Shown piece by piece: positions 25,289 to 37,500 of a DNA stretch of 64,000 nt. The notes beneath the pieces were generated by a model. It was not told the origin of the DNA. It saw only the letters and a program-made list of their open reading frames with translations, and searched no databases. Source of the DNA: Elysia chlorotica (lineage: Eukaryota; Mollusca; Gastropoda; Plakobranchidae); assembly GCA_003991915.1 (NCBI GenBank), contig RQTK01000138.1, positions 1 to 64,000 on the forward strand. The letters run 5' to 3'. Within the stretch, counting starts at the first letter, position 1, and the number at the start of each line of letters is the position of its first letter. The position numbers were made by a program, and so were the translations under genes.

Positions 25289-26215
25289 AAAGTCTATAAG
25301 GTCAACATTTTTATTTCTACGAAAAAAAAAAAAAAATAATGTGTACGCCAAAAAAAAGTTAAGCAATGATCGTGTGCTGAAAATTATATGCAGGCCTATG
25401 GGACATAATGAACAAAGTAGAAAGAGAGGGATAGATAGACTGAGCGTCCTTTGTCTTTTTACAGTCATATTGTGTATGAGAGTGAAAAGGGGACAACGTT
25501 GGAAAAATTAAAGCTTTACTTGTTCTCTGTTTCAATTCTCAAGAGTTATACATTCAATGATAGCAATGGAGAATCTACACTGTGCATGTACGTGTATTTT
25601 AGTCACGTAATGGAGTATCTACATATTGTATTTTGGTCCCAACTCTCAATCCGTTCTCCACTCTGTTCCCGATACGGTTTTAATAAGATTAAGTGCTTTT
25701 TGTGACACTTTTTCTTCAGATAGTTCAGGTGGGGGTTAAAGGAGTTGGGTTTTTTTGGGGGGTCAAATATAAAGCCTAAAAATGTTGCTTCTGCTTCTTC
25801 AGCATCCCTGTGAAATTTCCTGGGGCACAATATATCCGTTACCGTGCTGGCGTGCCGTAAAAACACACTCACTCACTCACTCACCCAAAATGGAGTATCT
25901 ACATATTGTATATTGGTCCCGTAATGGAGTATATATAATACATATTGCATTTTAACCACGTTATGGGATGTCTACATATTGTATTTTGGTCACGTAATGG
26001 AGTATCTGCATATTGTAATTTGGCCATGTAAAAAAGTATATACATATAATATTGTACTTTGGCCATGTAATAAAGTATCCACATATTGCATTTTGACCGT
26101 GTAATAAAGTACCGGTATCCACATATTGTATTTTGGCCACGTATTGAGTATCTGCGTATTGTTTTATGTCCATGCAATGGAATATCAGTATTGTATTTTC
26201 GTCATGTAGTGGGCC
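25289..26215. repeat. duplicated block, copy 2
   Basis: The 25,289-25,446 segment corresponds to 22,313-22,470, and 25,447-26,215 to 23,351-24,340. They are joined directly, with the (GA)n and unique sequence of copy 1 absent. The minisatellite (25,886-26,208, about 9 units) is shorter than in copy 1. The LINE fragment lies at about 25,641-25,860 on the minus strand and reads through the RT segment containing the ATFLGFIFD and HLNYLKKKC motifs. Confidence 0.8.
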
Positions 26216-26289
26216 TACATTTAAACCGTTGAACTCATGAGTCATGAAAAGTATTTAAAGCACACTGCTTCCCAACTCATTGTTGACAA

Positions 26290-26620
26290 CGGCGTGGTGG
26301 CGCCGGGATTGGACCAACAGCTTCTGGCGCAATGAACCCAGTCTTCCAGCGTTTTTTTTTTTTGTATCCGCGTTTTTTTTTGTTCTACTAGTTAGGTTAG
26401 TGTCAGTAGGCCTATAAATTGACCAACCAAGTCCCTGGTATCTCTTTCTGGGTCCCGTCGCCGTAAAGGAACTATAATATTAGAGGCTAGCCTGCTTGAG
26501 CCGGATGGCGCTGATATCATCAGCCTAAAACATGTGTTTTTATAAGGTGTATTAATACGATAATCACACAAACATAGTTGAAGCCTGCTGCCAAGAGGCA
26601 TGCCTTATCGCTAACAGGCT
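26290..26620. repeat. possible SINE-like remnant
   Basis: GC-richer sequence with 'ccctggtatctctttctggg' near 26,431, similar to the tail of the element at 4371-4625. No clear tRNA head. Ends uncertain. Confidence 0.25.
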
Positions 26621-26749
26621 TAGGTAAATCAGGCTTTATCAATTTGGATGAATATTAAAGACACTGAGCTACGTTCTATCTTTAACGTTCTTTTTTATTT
26701 TGTGTGAATGAGAGATTGAATGAAAGAGAACGGGAGAGAATCAGAGTGA

Positions 26750-26824
26750 GCTATATGTGTGTGTGTGTGTGTAGGAGAGAGAGATGGAGAGAGAAGAGAG
26801 AGAGAAGAGAGAGAGAGAGAAAGA

Positions 26825-26881
<57 letters not shown>
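26750..26881. repeat. (GT)n then (GA)n compound microsatellite
   Basis: A short GT run is followed by about 110 bp of GA-rich sequence, the last 45 bp pure GA. Confidence 0.95.
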
Positions 26882-26884
<3 letters not shown>

Positions 26885-26899
26885 ACACAAGGGTAAATT

Positions 26900-29308
26900 A
26901 GGACTCAAACTATGATTTGAATGTCTTTAATGTAAGTTGTTAAGATTTAAAGTCAGTTAAGTTGAAAGTAATTTCTTGTAGGGACTACTTGATGATTATG
27001 AATGTAGTCGGGTGAAGAACAGGGGCAGTCTTATATGATTGTTTTTAGATAAATTGTATTTGTATGTTGGACTTTTTAAAATTTGTTATAATATTGCACA
27101 CACTCTTCTCTCATAATTTGAACAGCGAAATGCGGACACAGAAAAATACTTCTTAACTAATTCAAGTAATTGTAATTTATCACTCTATAGGGCCTCAGAC
27201 CTTAACGCAATACATGTACCGGGTAATGTACTTGCTTGATTTAGAAGCTGATGGGCCTACCAACCTGTGGAGACCATAACGGCACCTTTCCAACTGGAAT
27301 AGACTAGTTGCTAACGATGGACGTTAATACACCAACAAATCAAACCAATTCTTTTAATGGTGTGTTATCATTGTTACAAAGCACCCACTGTAAGATTTGG
27401 CAGCTCGCGTGACTTATCGTTTATTCCCCCACTAAGCTCATCTCTTAGAATCGATATAATAATTTCCAACACGCGTTAAGTCTGTGTAATGTTATCACCT
27501 AATGGAACTTAGCTTACCGGCACTACATCAGTACATTTCGAATAATGGTATTGATTGTCTTGATGGAACAAGTTTTGGTTGAAAAATCTGTCTGTTATTT
27601 CCCAGAATATTAAGGTAAATTGAACGAAATATATTGGATCAGACCTATGGCCACCAAAGCGAAATGAGAAAGCAGAAGCCTAACACAAAATATGAGGATA
27701 ATTGAAATGAGTGAAACGTTCTAGGTTTGTTTCATAATGGTAAAAGAAAGAGATTCACCACCTCTAAGCAGTAGGTGGTAATAGAAATGAGGAAGAGGGG
27801 AAAGGGAAATAGATTTTTTCTGAACAAAGAATCCCAATTCAGACAAGAATAAACCTTTTAAAAACGTCACCGTGCCCCATCGGACAAGAATAAATAAGGC
27901 AAGATTTCCCTATCTTTCAAGAACTCCACGTATTATCAAACTGAGTCTTCTTTAAATTGTGCCTCAGTGTCATTTTCAACCCAAGTTGTCACCTGATCAC
28001 GTGCCAACTGAAACTCCACGCTCTATGAGTATGATCCCGTTGGAATCTTCATTTAAATAGGCTAAGCTTACCAAGTTGCATTTTTTTGGGTTCCGTTGCG
28101 AGCATAAAAATGGAGCTGAGAATGAAATTTAAATCGAGACCCACTTTCAAACTCCTACCCCTTGTGTGGAAAGTCATTCATGTCTTGTTTTCATTGTCTT
28201 ATCTCAGACTCAGAGAGGGTCTACAAATCTGCCAGATAGTTTACGATAGCGTACAGTGTTATACATTCCACTAAGTTCGTGACACAAAATTAATATGTTC
28301 TTGTATGAACCTGATCATATTAAAAAGTCAAGCGAACTTTGCGAATGAAAATTAATGAAATAGTATGTGCTCCTTTTGTGCCAGTGAACACACACCCATT
28401 TTGTCCACGTCCCTTGTCTGACGTTAGTATTGGAAACTGTTCACAAATTAGCTACCAAGTCAACTCAAATTCACTTTTACAAATCGTCTGATGAAATAAT
28501 GGTAGATAAAGAGTAAATTAACAGTGCACTGAGCCAGGCATTGTCTTGGGTGTTGCGCTAAATAAAAGCCATATATTATTAAATAATGGTAGATAAAGAG
28601 TAAATTAACAGTGAATCACGAGCCAAGCCAGAGGTCTCGACAAACGTTAAGATGCTTCGAATTCAAACAGAAGTATTTCAGTTGTGTTGTGAGGGTGTTT
28701 TATCCGCCACAAGCCTCATGTGGGCAGAAAATGTTTTTGTTTGTTTTTTGTTTTGGTTTTCAACTGACATAAACTGACCTTTTTTTATAATTAAGGCTAG
28801 TTTAATACAAAAATGGTAGGCCTATTAACATGGCAGGAGTAAATGAATCGGGGCATAAGAGTTGTCCTGATACAACCATGCTACTATCCACAGATCCACA
28901 AATAGGGGGCTACGAATAATATACTATTATTAACAATGCACGTAGCACCAGCGTCTTTCCTGCAGGCTTCCCAGTTCTGAGTTAAAACGTTCTTCAAAAC
29001 CAAAGACCTACTTTTTTAGATTAACAAGGGATTTAGGAGTGACGTTGTTGTGCTTTAATTTCGTTATCTCTTTGTGCTCTACTATAGGCCTAGTACAACC
29101 CATGTGGTTCATTGTATAAAATAGAATGATGCAATACATGTTTTCCGTTATACATCGGTAACGGTACATTCACACCACAGATCCGCGTTCGTGCGGTATC
29201 TGCCTTGCGTCTAACGCACGACTTCTCTCCATCAATCGCTCTCTATCTGACTAGACCAGTCTCAACCCGACTCTCTGTATATCTCACTATCACCCCCTCT
29301 CTCTATCT
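26900..29308. other. intergenic stretch with one short duplication
   Basis: No gene supported. A 33 bp segment, 'aataatggtagataaagag' and its continuation, occurs at about 28,495-28,527 and again about 85 bp later, as a partial tandem duplication. The 27,240-27,340 segment ends in a SINE-tail-like 'acaccaacaaatcaaacc'. Confidence 0.45.
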
Positions 29309-29561
29309 AGAGGGCGAACTGGTTCAAGTGGTAGAGCGTTGGTCGCCAGGTTGGGAGGTCTGGGGTTTAAATCTCACGATCGGATAAAATATGTCCTATT
29401 CCGCCCCCTACTCGTTAGGTCGGACACAGCATGAAACCATTAATTGACCGACTGAGACAAAGAGTCGAGGTCTCCCCGTCCTGTTTCGTAAAATTGTCAG
29501 TCTTCAGTATATAACCTATAAAAGTGTTGACGGTGTACGTTAAGCCAACACCCTCCCTTTC

Positions 29562-29622
<61 letters not shown>

Positions 29623-29645
29623 CTCTCTCTCGCTCGCTCTCTCTC
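29309..29645 (+). mobile_element. tRNA-derived SINE with (CT)n tail
   Basis: The head 'gggcgaactggttcaagtgg' leads into 'tagagcgttggtcgccaggt'. Next come a box B-like segment ('ggtttaaatctcacgatcg'), the body ending 'cgtaaaattgtcagtcttca', 'gtgttgacggtgtacgttaa' and 'gccaacac', and then CT-rich sequence from about 29,556 to 29,645. The copy at 45,555 has the same end, so the CT tail belongs to the element or is seeded by it. Confidence 0.8.
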
Positions 29646-29765
29646 ACATCCTTGTTCTTTTTATTACATCTGTCTTGATTGTGTACTTTTTGCAGCTATT
29701 TAGTGGCATATAAGTCATAGTTGTATTATTTGTGTTAATATAAAACTATTAGTCAACAAAAGTAC

Positions 29766-31015
29766 ATTATTTGTTTACTTCGCGTTCTTCCCAAAGAGTG
29801 CCACCTTGCCACTGGTTGGGAGGCTTGCGCGTCTCAATGACCTCTAAAGCTGTGCCAGTTGAAGATTCGCATCCTGGTAGGGTCACCCATGTGTATGCAG
29901 TGTTTGTTGACTTTCAAAAGACTTTCGATAGCCTCGACCGAAATGTCATCTGGAGATGAGTGTATCATTACGGCTTTCCACCAAAGTTTGTCACTAAAAG
30001 TGACTATCATCCAACAACTATATGAAGACGCCACTTGTCAAGTTAGTTATCCACGACGGGAAACTGACGGAACCGTTCAACGTAAAAACTGGCGTCCGCC
30101 AGGGTTGCTTGCTCTCCGACGATCTTCCTTAGTTGGTTGACTGGGTTGTGAAGCAGTCTACAACAGGTCGAAGGACGGAAATCCAGTGGACCTTCATGAG
30201 GCAGCTGGAAGATCTGCATATTTGCATACTACATCAGCCTTCTCTCCCAAAAGCAACAGAATGCGGTAGAGAAACTTTATCGTGTGGCAGAAGAAGCCGG
30301 GAAAACTGGACTCCAGATAAACACCAGAAAGACTAATAAAAGCCACGAGAATCAACAACAGTCAAATCCACTGCGACTACATGACGAAAATATTGCAGAC
30401 GTTGAAAAGTTTGTTTATCTTGGTAGTATTGTTAGCAAAGACGGGGGCACAGACGAAGACACCAGATGCCAAGGTCAGATATGCCGTAACACCCTACAAT
30501 CAATCTGGAGGTCTAAAGCACTATTGGTCCGCAACAAGATCCGGACTTTCAATGCGAATGTGAAGTCGGTCCTACTCTATGGCTCTTAAACATGGCGAAT
30601 GACCAAAACCAGAACCAACAACTACAAGCATTGACCAACAGATGCCTCAGAAACATCCTTAACATTAGGTGGTCTGAAGTTATATAAGACAAAGAACTGT
30701 GAGACAGAGCGAAGCAAACTCCCATCGAGACAGAGATCAAACAGCGTAAATGGAGTTGATAGGCCACTCACTTCGAAAGCCTATATCTAGCATCACAAGG
30801 CAAGCCCTGTATTGGAATATCCAAGTCCAAGGAAAAAGAAATGTCGACTGCCCGAAGCAGACTTGGCGGAAAAGCAACGGTGTACAGATTAAAGCCGTCG
30901 GATCGCATGGGCTGAGCTGAAGAGGACCAGACAGAACCAAGTTCAGTGGAGGGGATTTGCTGCGTCCCTATGTTCCACAAGGAAGTAAGAGGCTTAAGGT
31001 AAATTAAACTAAACT
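29766..31015 (+). mobile_element. decayed non-LTR retrotransposon, reverse transcriptase region
   Basis: Pieces of one reverse transcriptase read in several frames: VDFQKTFDSLDRNVIW (about 29,905), then IIQQLYEDATCQV, LSQKQQNAVEKLYRVAEEAG (about 30,240) with TGLQIN, FVYLGSIVSKDGGTDEDT (about 30,410) and VRNKIRTFNANVKSVLLYGS (about 30,530). The C-terminal WAELKRTRQNQVQWRGF is near 30,905. The catalytic box reads FAYY at about 30,219 instead of F/YADD, and there are several frameshifts and stops, so it is dead. It ends near a 'taaactaaactaa' tail. I do not assign a clade. Confidence 0.85.
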
Positions 31016-31730
31016 AATTTGCGTTGGCTTTTCTGTTTTAATTGATTCTTAAAGGCTAAAATTATGCCGCAACTTCTGATATTATTGGTTGCAACTGTTT
31101 GCAGCTTTTCCCATTTTTTGGCTGCAACGTATGGCACTTTCACTTCAACTCACCCTGGGGAAAATAATATGAAAAGCATAATTGCGCAGGTCATTGGTCC
31201 TCTTTAATAGCTAAATCTTCGTCATACATAGATATCACTGGAGTTCAAAGCTTACATAATACATGTATTAAACTACTTTATCAGCCTCCATGTCGAATGA
31301 AAACACGTTAAGTGTGTTGTTATATCATACGACAATTATCTACAGTGGGTGTTTGGTGAAATCAACATAACCCCGTAATCAACATGAGTGAGATAACGGT
31401 AAGTGTGTCAACTCGTTCGATTCGTTAAAACAAATTATTGATAAAACTTAAATGACCAGGATTTAATAGCACTTTTGTAAGTTGATTATCTGTCTGAGGT
31501 CTTAAGAAGAAAGAAAGGGAATCTGGATCTAGCACTAGTTTCATATCCCGCATGTTACCGGTACTGAAGATTCATGTAACGAGACGACGGCACCGGCTCA
31601 TGATATACCATGTAACAAAAATCACTCGTAGCTGCCTTAACAAACAGCATTCACATTAATGATTGTAATTAGAAACCACAGTAAAGTGGAACTGGAAGAG
31701 TCATTGAAACTAAGTGATAAAATGAAAAAG

Positions 31731-31883
31731 CTCTATAGTGCAGTGCTCAAAACAATATAGTGAATCTTACATGTTAGCCCTGTTACACACACACGCGCGC
31801 GCATGTTTTTATAACAGGGTTAATATATAAATATTAACCCTGTTATTCACTATATATCGATGTTTTCGAGCATTGCTCTATAG
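31731..31883. mobile_element. small foldback MITE-like element
   Basis: The outer arms 'ctatagtgcagtgctcaaaa' and the reverse complement of 'ttttcgagcattgctctata' match imperfectly. Nested inside is a perfect 16 bp palindromic arm pair, 31,811-31,826 and 31,831-31,846, with a 4-base loop (ataa). A (CA)/(CG) run separates further partial arms. No coding capacity. Confidence 0.6.
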
Positions 31884-31939
31884 GGTTTGTTCATTTTACA
31901 ACATATCACTTGTTGTCAATGACTCAAAAAGCCCGGCAA

Positions 31940-33340
31940 AAAAAAAATAAAAAAATTATAGACCTATAGCTTTAACAAGCTGCCTCTCTGGTAGCCGAAC
32001 GACTATTTTGGCATTTAGAAGTTACCAATCTCTTAACCAACTTCCAGTGTGGATTTAGAGCAAATATATGTGCTACGGATCACTTTGTCCAGAGCTGCCT
32101 TGGCACATTTATTAGAGATGCTTTTATCAATAACCAACACATGGTTGCTGTCTTCTTTGACCTAGAAAAAGATTATGACGCAACCTGGAAGTATGGCATA
32201 CTTAAAAACCTAAAATTGTGGGGTTCTAGGGCAATCTACCCATATTCATGAAAAATGTCATAGCTAATCGACAGTTCCAAGTAAAGGTTGGATCCTCTCT
32301 GACTCTTTCGAACAGGAGCAGGGAGTTACCCGGAGCAGCGTTCTCTTGCCATTTTTTGGCATTCAAATAAATTCAATAACTGAGACTCTAATATACAATG
32401 TAATCCGCTCGTTGTATGTTGATGACTTAGTCGTCTGCTACAGAGCCTCTTCAAGCCCAACCATAGTGCAAATCCAACTGCAGCTCAACGCTCTTCAGAA
32501 ATTGGCAGACCCAACGGTTTCAAATTCTCCCCTAAAAAAACGATACTGTTCATTTTTAATTTTTTTAAAGGAAATTTCACAGGGATCCAAATCTCTCTAC
32601 ATCGGCCGTGGCCAAATAATTCCTGTAGAAGAGGAAGCAAAATTTGTAGGCGCTATTTTTGACAAAAAACTCTCCTTTATCCCCCACCTGAAATATCTGA
32701 AGAAATCTTATTAAAACCTTATCCGGAACAGAGTGGGGAGCAGATAGGGAGTCCCTCCTCTACCTCTATCGCTCTCTGATATGATCTAAACTCGAATACG
32801 GCAGCGTAGTGTATGGCTTTGCCCGACCATCTTATATTAAAACGCTAGACACTATACACCACCAAGGACTGCGTCTCAGCCTCACGAAAGCCTTTACGTA
32901 GCTGCAGACGAACCATCCTTGTCAGAAATAAGAGACAAACTATCCTTACAGTATGCCCTTAATAAAAAATATCACACGGTTTTCCACACAAGTTATGTAG
33001 GCAAATTCTAATCTTCACAGAACGCGGTTTTCCACAGTAGAATTCTTATTCAACAGCTCCTTCTTGAAATCGACTTAGATGCTAACTCTATTGAGGAAGA
33101 CAAATTTTTCGAAATCCCTCCCTGAACGCTGGAAAGACCAGGAAGTATTCCTGATCTGGCAGCTCTCTAGAAGGACAAAAACCCTCCAGAATTATATAGA
33201 GAAAAGTTTGAACAAAACATAAAAATCGTTCAGACCATTATCTACTTTTCACTGACGGGTCTAAAGATGACACTTGCGTCGAAGCTGCCTGCCACTCATC
33301 CTCAGCAGATAAATGCTGTGGTGTGAGCGCGAAGGTGTTA
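31940..33340 (+). mobile_element. Jockey-like non-LTR retrotransposon, decayed RT and RNase H
   Basis: Recognisable RT pieces in shifting frames: CGFRANICATDHFVQSCL (about 32,050), VAVFFDLEKDYDATWKYGIL (about 32,150), the catalytic box SLYVDDLVVCY (about 32,412), EEAKFVGAIFDKKLSFIPHL (about 32,630), and LDTIHHQGLRLSL. A later TDGSKDDTCVEAA (about 33,255) is typical of the RNase H domain of such elements. In-frame stops and frameshifts show it is inactive although YVDD is intact. The minus-strand fragments at 23.5 and 25.7 kb belong to the same family. Confidence 0.85.
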
Positions 33341-34586
33341 ATATTTACTGCGGGGACAGTTGTCCTGTGCATGCCACTCGACACTGTCTCCACCTTAAGA
33401 TAAGACAAACTTTTAATTCATTCCAACTTACTTTTCCTGGTTAAAGCGGTCAGAGAGGCAAACTTGAAAAATCCAAAATTTCTTCACATATTGAGCAAAA
33501 TAGTAAGAAAATTGCTCTCTGCTGTGAGATGATGGCTTTGGTTTTATTATTACTAACAACAAAAAATGGGGTCTTAGTATTATCTTGCCAATCATAGTTG
33601 CCAGCATTTTTTTTTATCCAGTCAAAGAGGCAATAATAGCACTTAATTAATTTAATTAGACAACAACTTACTGGCTATAGTAATGCCTAATGGTAAAGTA
33701 AACAGTCTTGGCTTTAAGTTTTGTACGAATTTGGATGTGAATTATTAAAACAATGTAAAGTAAAGAAAATGAGTGCCTATTATTAAGAAATCAAAACTTT
33801 ATTAACAAAAAATATTCACTTTTAGCAAGCACGGGTTTACTCATGATCACAAACATATTTTTTTATAAAAACAAATATGTAGCAACAATATAAAAAGATC
33901 ATAACACATACATTTAGTGTTTACCTAAAAAAAAAAAAATTAAATTAAAAAAAAGACCTGATGATCTTGTAAAGTAGAATTCTGAGTACATGTACAACTA
34001 AACTTTTTTCTCAAAAGCTTCAAGTGCCCATTCCAGGGTCTATGACCATCATACCAGTACAAGCATTGTATAGAGGCAGGGAGTAGGTTCCTTCTATAGA
34101 CGTTAATTACAGCTTTGTGGAATTGCATGTGCCATCAATATTGGTGGGTAAATGAGAAATAAAATTACTGACTCACAGAAAGTAATTAAATTCAATAGGT
34201 TTCTACTTCATCATAAAATAAGCCTTCATAAAACTTCTTGTATGTTCTCCTTTCTAAGGAGGAAAATCACACACTAAGATGCTAACACTGTTTCTATTTT
34301 CTTAAAGGTTACATAACTATGAAAATGTATGTCATTGGAAACTTGAAACTGTGGAATAAACTTAGAAAAGTCAGTGTTATTACAACCAATTATTTTATTC
34401 TATACTCTCAAATGAGATACATGTTTGATGAATCGTATCAAAATAATCAACATCACATCAAATAATATAAACTTATTTAAAAAATTATTATTACAATCCA
34501 ATAACAAAGCTTAAAACATTCAATCAAATTATATAATATTGATGTCACATTTAAAATTGCTGTTACCGTTATATATTCAAACAAAC
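33341..34586. other. AT-rich stretch downstream of NOA1
   Basis: No gene recognised. The part next to 34,586 is the likely 3' UTR of the minus-strand NOA1 gene. A candidate poly(A) signal (AATAAA on the minus strand) is at 34,394-34,399, about 190 bases past the stop codon. Confidence 0.45.
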
Positions 34587-37500
34587 TCAGTAAGACTTTT
34601 TGGCCATGACCCATCCAGGGGGTTTAGTACGGAAAAAAACTGAGCTTCCAATTCGTTTTCCTTTGAAAGTCAAATAGTTGGGCATGAGAGCAGGTCTGCG
34701 AAGGTGAATTCCTTTCCTGCCAGGCGCAAATACCTGCAGTGTTCCAACTGTATCTTTTTTCATGGCTACAGACACCCATCCTGACAGGTTTCAAAAAAAT
34801 TATATGGTTTAAAATATATCAAACATTCATTAAAATAAAAAAATAAGCTATTCCTAAATCCTATATATTTCATAGTCATGAAACTTAAGAGTGAATTTAC
34901 AACACATGTTGGCATAGCCTAATGTGAAACAGACACCACAAAATCAAGTTAAATTTGTTTCCAATAATCATCTATGAAAATGATCCACAGTATTATAATG
35001 CATCCAATGGCAATCAGTATCCCCTACCCTACCCGATCCTCCAAAAAACAAAAACAAACCCACAATCAAAGGTGATGACAAAGACATTCAATATTATAAG
35101 ATGATTCATGATTACTCCACCTTCTGTTATTTGTCTATCATAAACACTCTCAATACAGAAAACCATACAATTTCGCACATTCCTATTCTATTTAAAAATA
35201 TTTCAAACCCTAAAAAGATAATTGCCAACTGTTGCCACAATAGAAATGATTCTTACCCACAGATGAAAGCTGAATGTCAGCCACTGCCATTTTTTCACCC
35301 TCTCCAAAAATAGTCAATTTTTTGGCCACTAAAGAAGGCAGTGTAGAGAGTCTTTCTTTGTCTCCAATAGGTATCTGATAAGGAAATGTAAACATTAGAA
35401 TATGGTAAAACAAAAAGCTTCAGTTAAATATATTTTGCCATTTACTCTTTAAAAGTTGGCAAATTGTGGCCATTAGTTTGGTGGCTTTCAAAAAGTAGAC
35501 AAGAGAAATGTGTCACTAAAAAAAAAATCTGATGAATTACACATTTTGAATGTATAATAAGTATTAAACATACACTTGTATGCCCATCTGAAATTATTGA
35601 AATATTGGTGTATTTTGACATGCCCCATACTCTAACAAGCTACATTCAAACCGTTGTACTTTTTTTTTTTTTTTTAAGAAAAAGGGCTCCTGATAATTTT
35701 ACTATTTACTTAAAGCAGCCTTTTTGTGTAGCAAACTATTCATGTGATATGCATCGTAACATTGCTGCTGAACATAGCAAATTACAAAAATTAACAATTG
35801 TAGAAGGGGATTTAGTAGTGAAGATTTAAAGTGATAAAAGAGCTGAAGTTGATGAAAAAAAAGAATAACAGCAACGCCATCAAAACACACACTAATTATA
35901 ATAAAACATGCACACACAAAAACAATGACAAACAAACAAAACAAACAACAACAAAATTACAATAAATGACAAATCAACTCAAAAGGAAATTAAAAGTAAA
36001 AACAGGCTTTTCGAAAATATAAAATATTATTAGTGTAATACCAAATTGGTTACTTTTTTTTAAAACCTTCCCAGCAATATGTGGAATGTGGCTTAAAAGT
36101 TAGGACTTTTTTCTCTTTAATCTTGGATAGAAAGATATTTAAAGTCTGCACACTACATTGATACTTTTCTTAGAATGAGATAATGAATTAAATATTTAAA
36201 GTAATTTCTAACTCAGCAAAATTGCTGAAAGCTCATTTGAAAATAATTTAAATTTACCGCATGTTTTTGTTTGAATCACCAAAATGGTAGGTTATACACC
36301 AACAATTTTTTCTGCAATAGCCAAAAAAATATATTTTATGTACTTTCCTATTGTGGCGCCCACGATACACACGACTCGCTTCGCCACTCTATCACCGAAC
36401 CGGATAGCTCAGTTGGTAGAGCGTTCGACTTGCAAGCCGCAGGTCCCTGGTTCGAATCCCACTCTAGCCGCACTGACGAGCCCTGATAGAGCGAAACACA
36501 AACTCTGTGTCTGCGGATGAGTCTATGGCTGAGGGTAGATACCGCCTGTATCTACACTATCAAGCGCTCCAAACTTCAACTTCAAACCTAGACTACCAAT
36601 CATATAATCAAGAGTGAAGCAGAAGCATGAACCACTTATAGAAAATACCAAATCAGTTGAAAAACCAAAGCATCTAAACCATTATTAGTAAAAAGAAATC
36701 AAAACATGACATAGTGTTTCCAATATATGTGTAAAATTTTGTCATAGATAAAGATTAACTTACCCCAAGAATCTCCGTTCCAATGTGGGTTTCATAAAAG
36801 TGATCTGCCTCGCTTGTTGCAACAACATGTATTGGAATACTTGGTCCGCTATGCACAGCTAAAATGATAGTTGCTGCACTCTAAGAAAAACAAGGGGAAC
36901 ATCATTATTGACATAGTGTGGAAAAAACAAGTTTTTAATCCTCTCACATATTAATGCGATAATCTTATTATTTAACACATAGATTTACACCATAACCAAA
37001 TCAATGAGAAAATAATTCAGCTTAAACTAAACAAAGAAAAAAAAATTTATTAACCTTCTCCCTGCTGCAGGTACATATTTACCTCTATTAGATCAAGGCG
37101 AAACAATCCAGAAACAAACAATGTTTCCTGAGGTTTCAGTACAAGGCATCTTGGAATTATCATGGTTGACGGTGCCAAAAATGTCATCTCTTTTGGAGTC
37201 ATCAAATTGAATACCTGAAAAGCATTTATAAAAAAAAAAGAAATTAATTAAACAACAAAAAATGATTTACACTATGCAATCATTTATAACAGATAGATGT
37301 ACTGGAATTAATTAAATACATTTACAACATCTATAATTTACGTTTTATTCATATATTTTTGTTGCCATGTTTTTCCTTTGAATTGTTTGTTTCGTACAAT
37401 TAAATTTGTGAAAATAGCATATATTATTAAGTTCTCAGTACAAATTTTAATTGATACTTATCACTAACACTGAAATGACAACAAATGTATAACATGGAGT

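Noticed and set aside
29834..30980. Several short frames as separate genes
   Set aside because: They are frameshifted pieces, and antisense shadows, of one decayed reverse transcriptase.
36398..36472. Apparent tRNA gene
   Set aside because: Box A and box B are good, but the acceptor and anticodon stems do not pair and a SINE-like body follows; treated as a SINE head.
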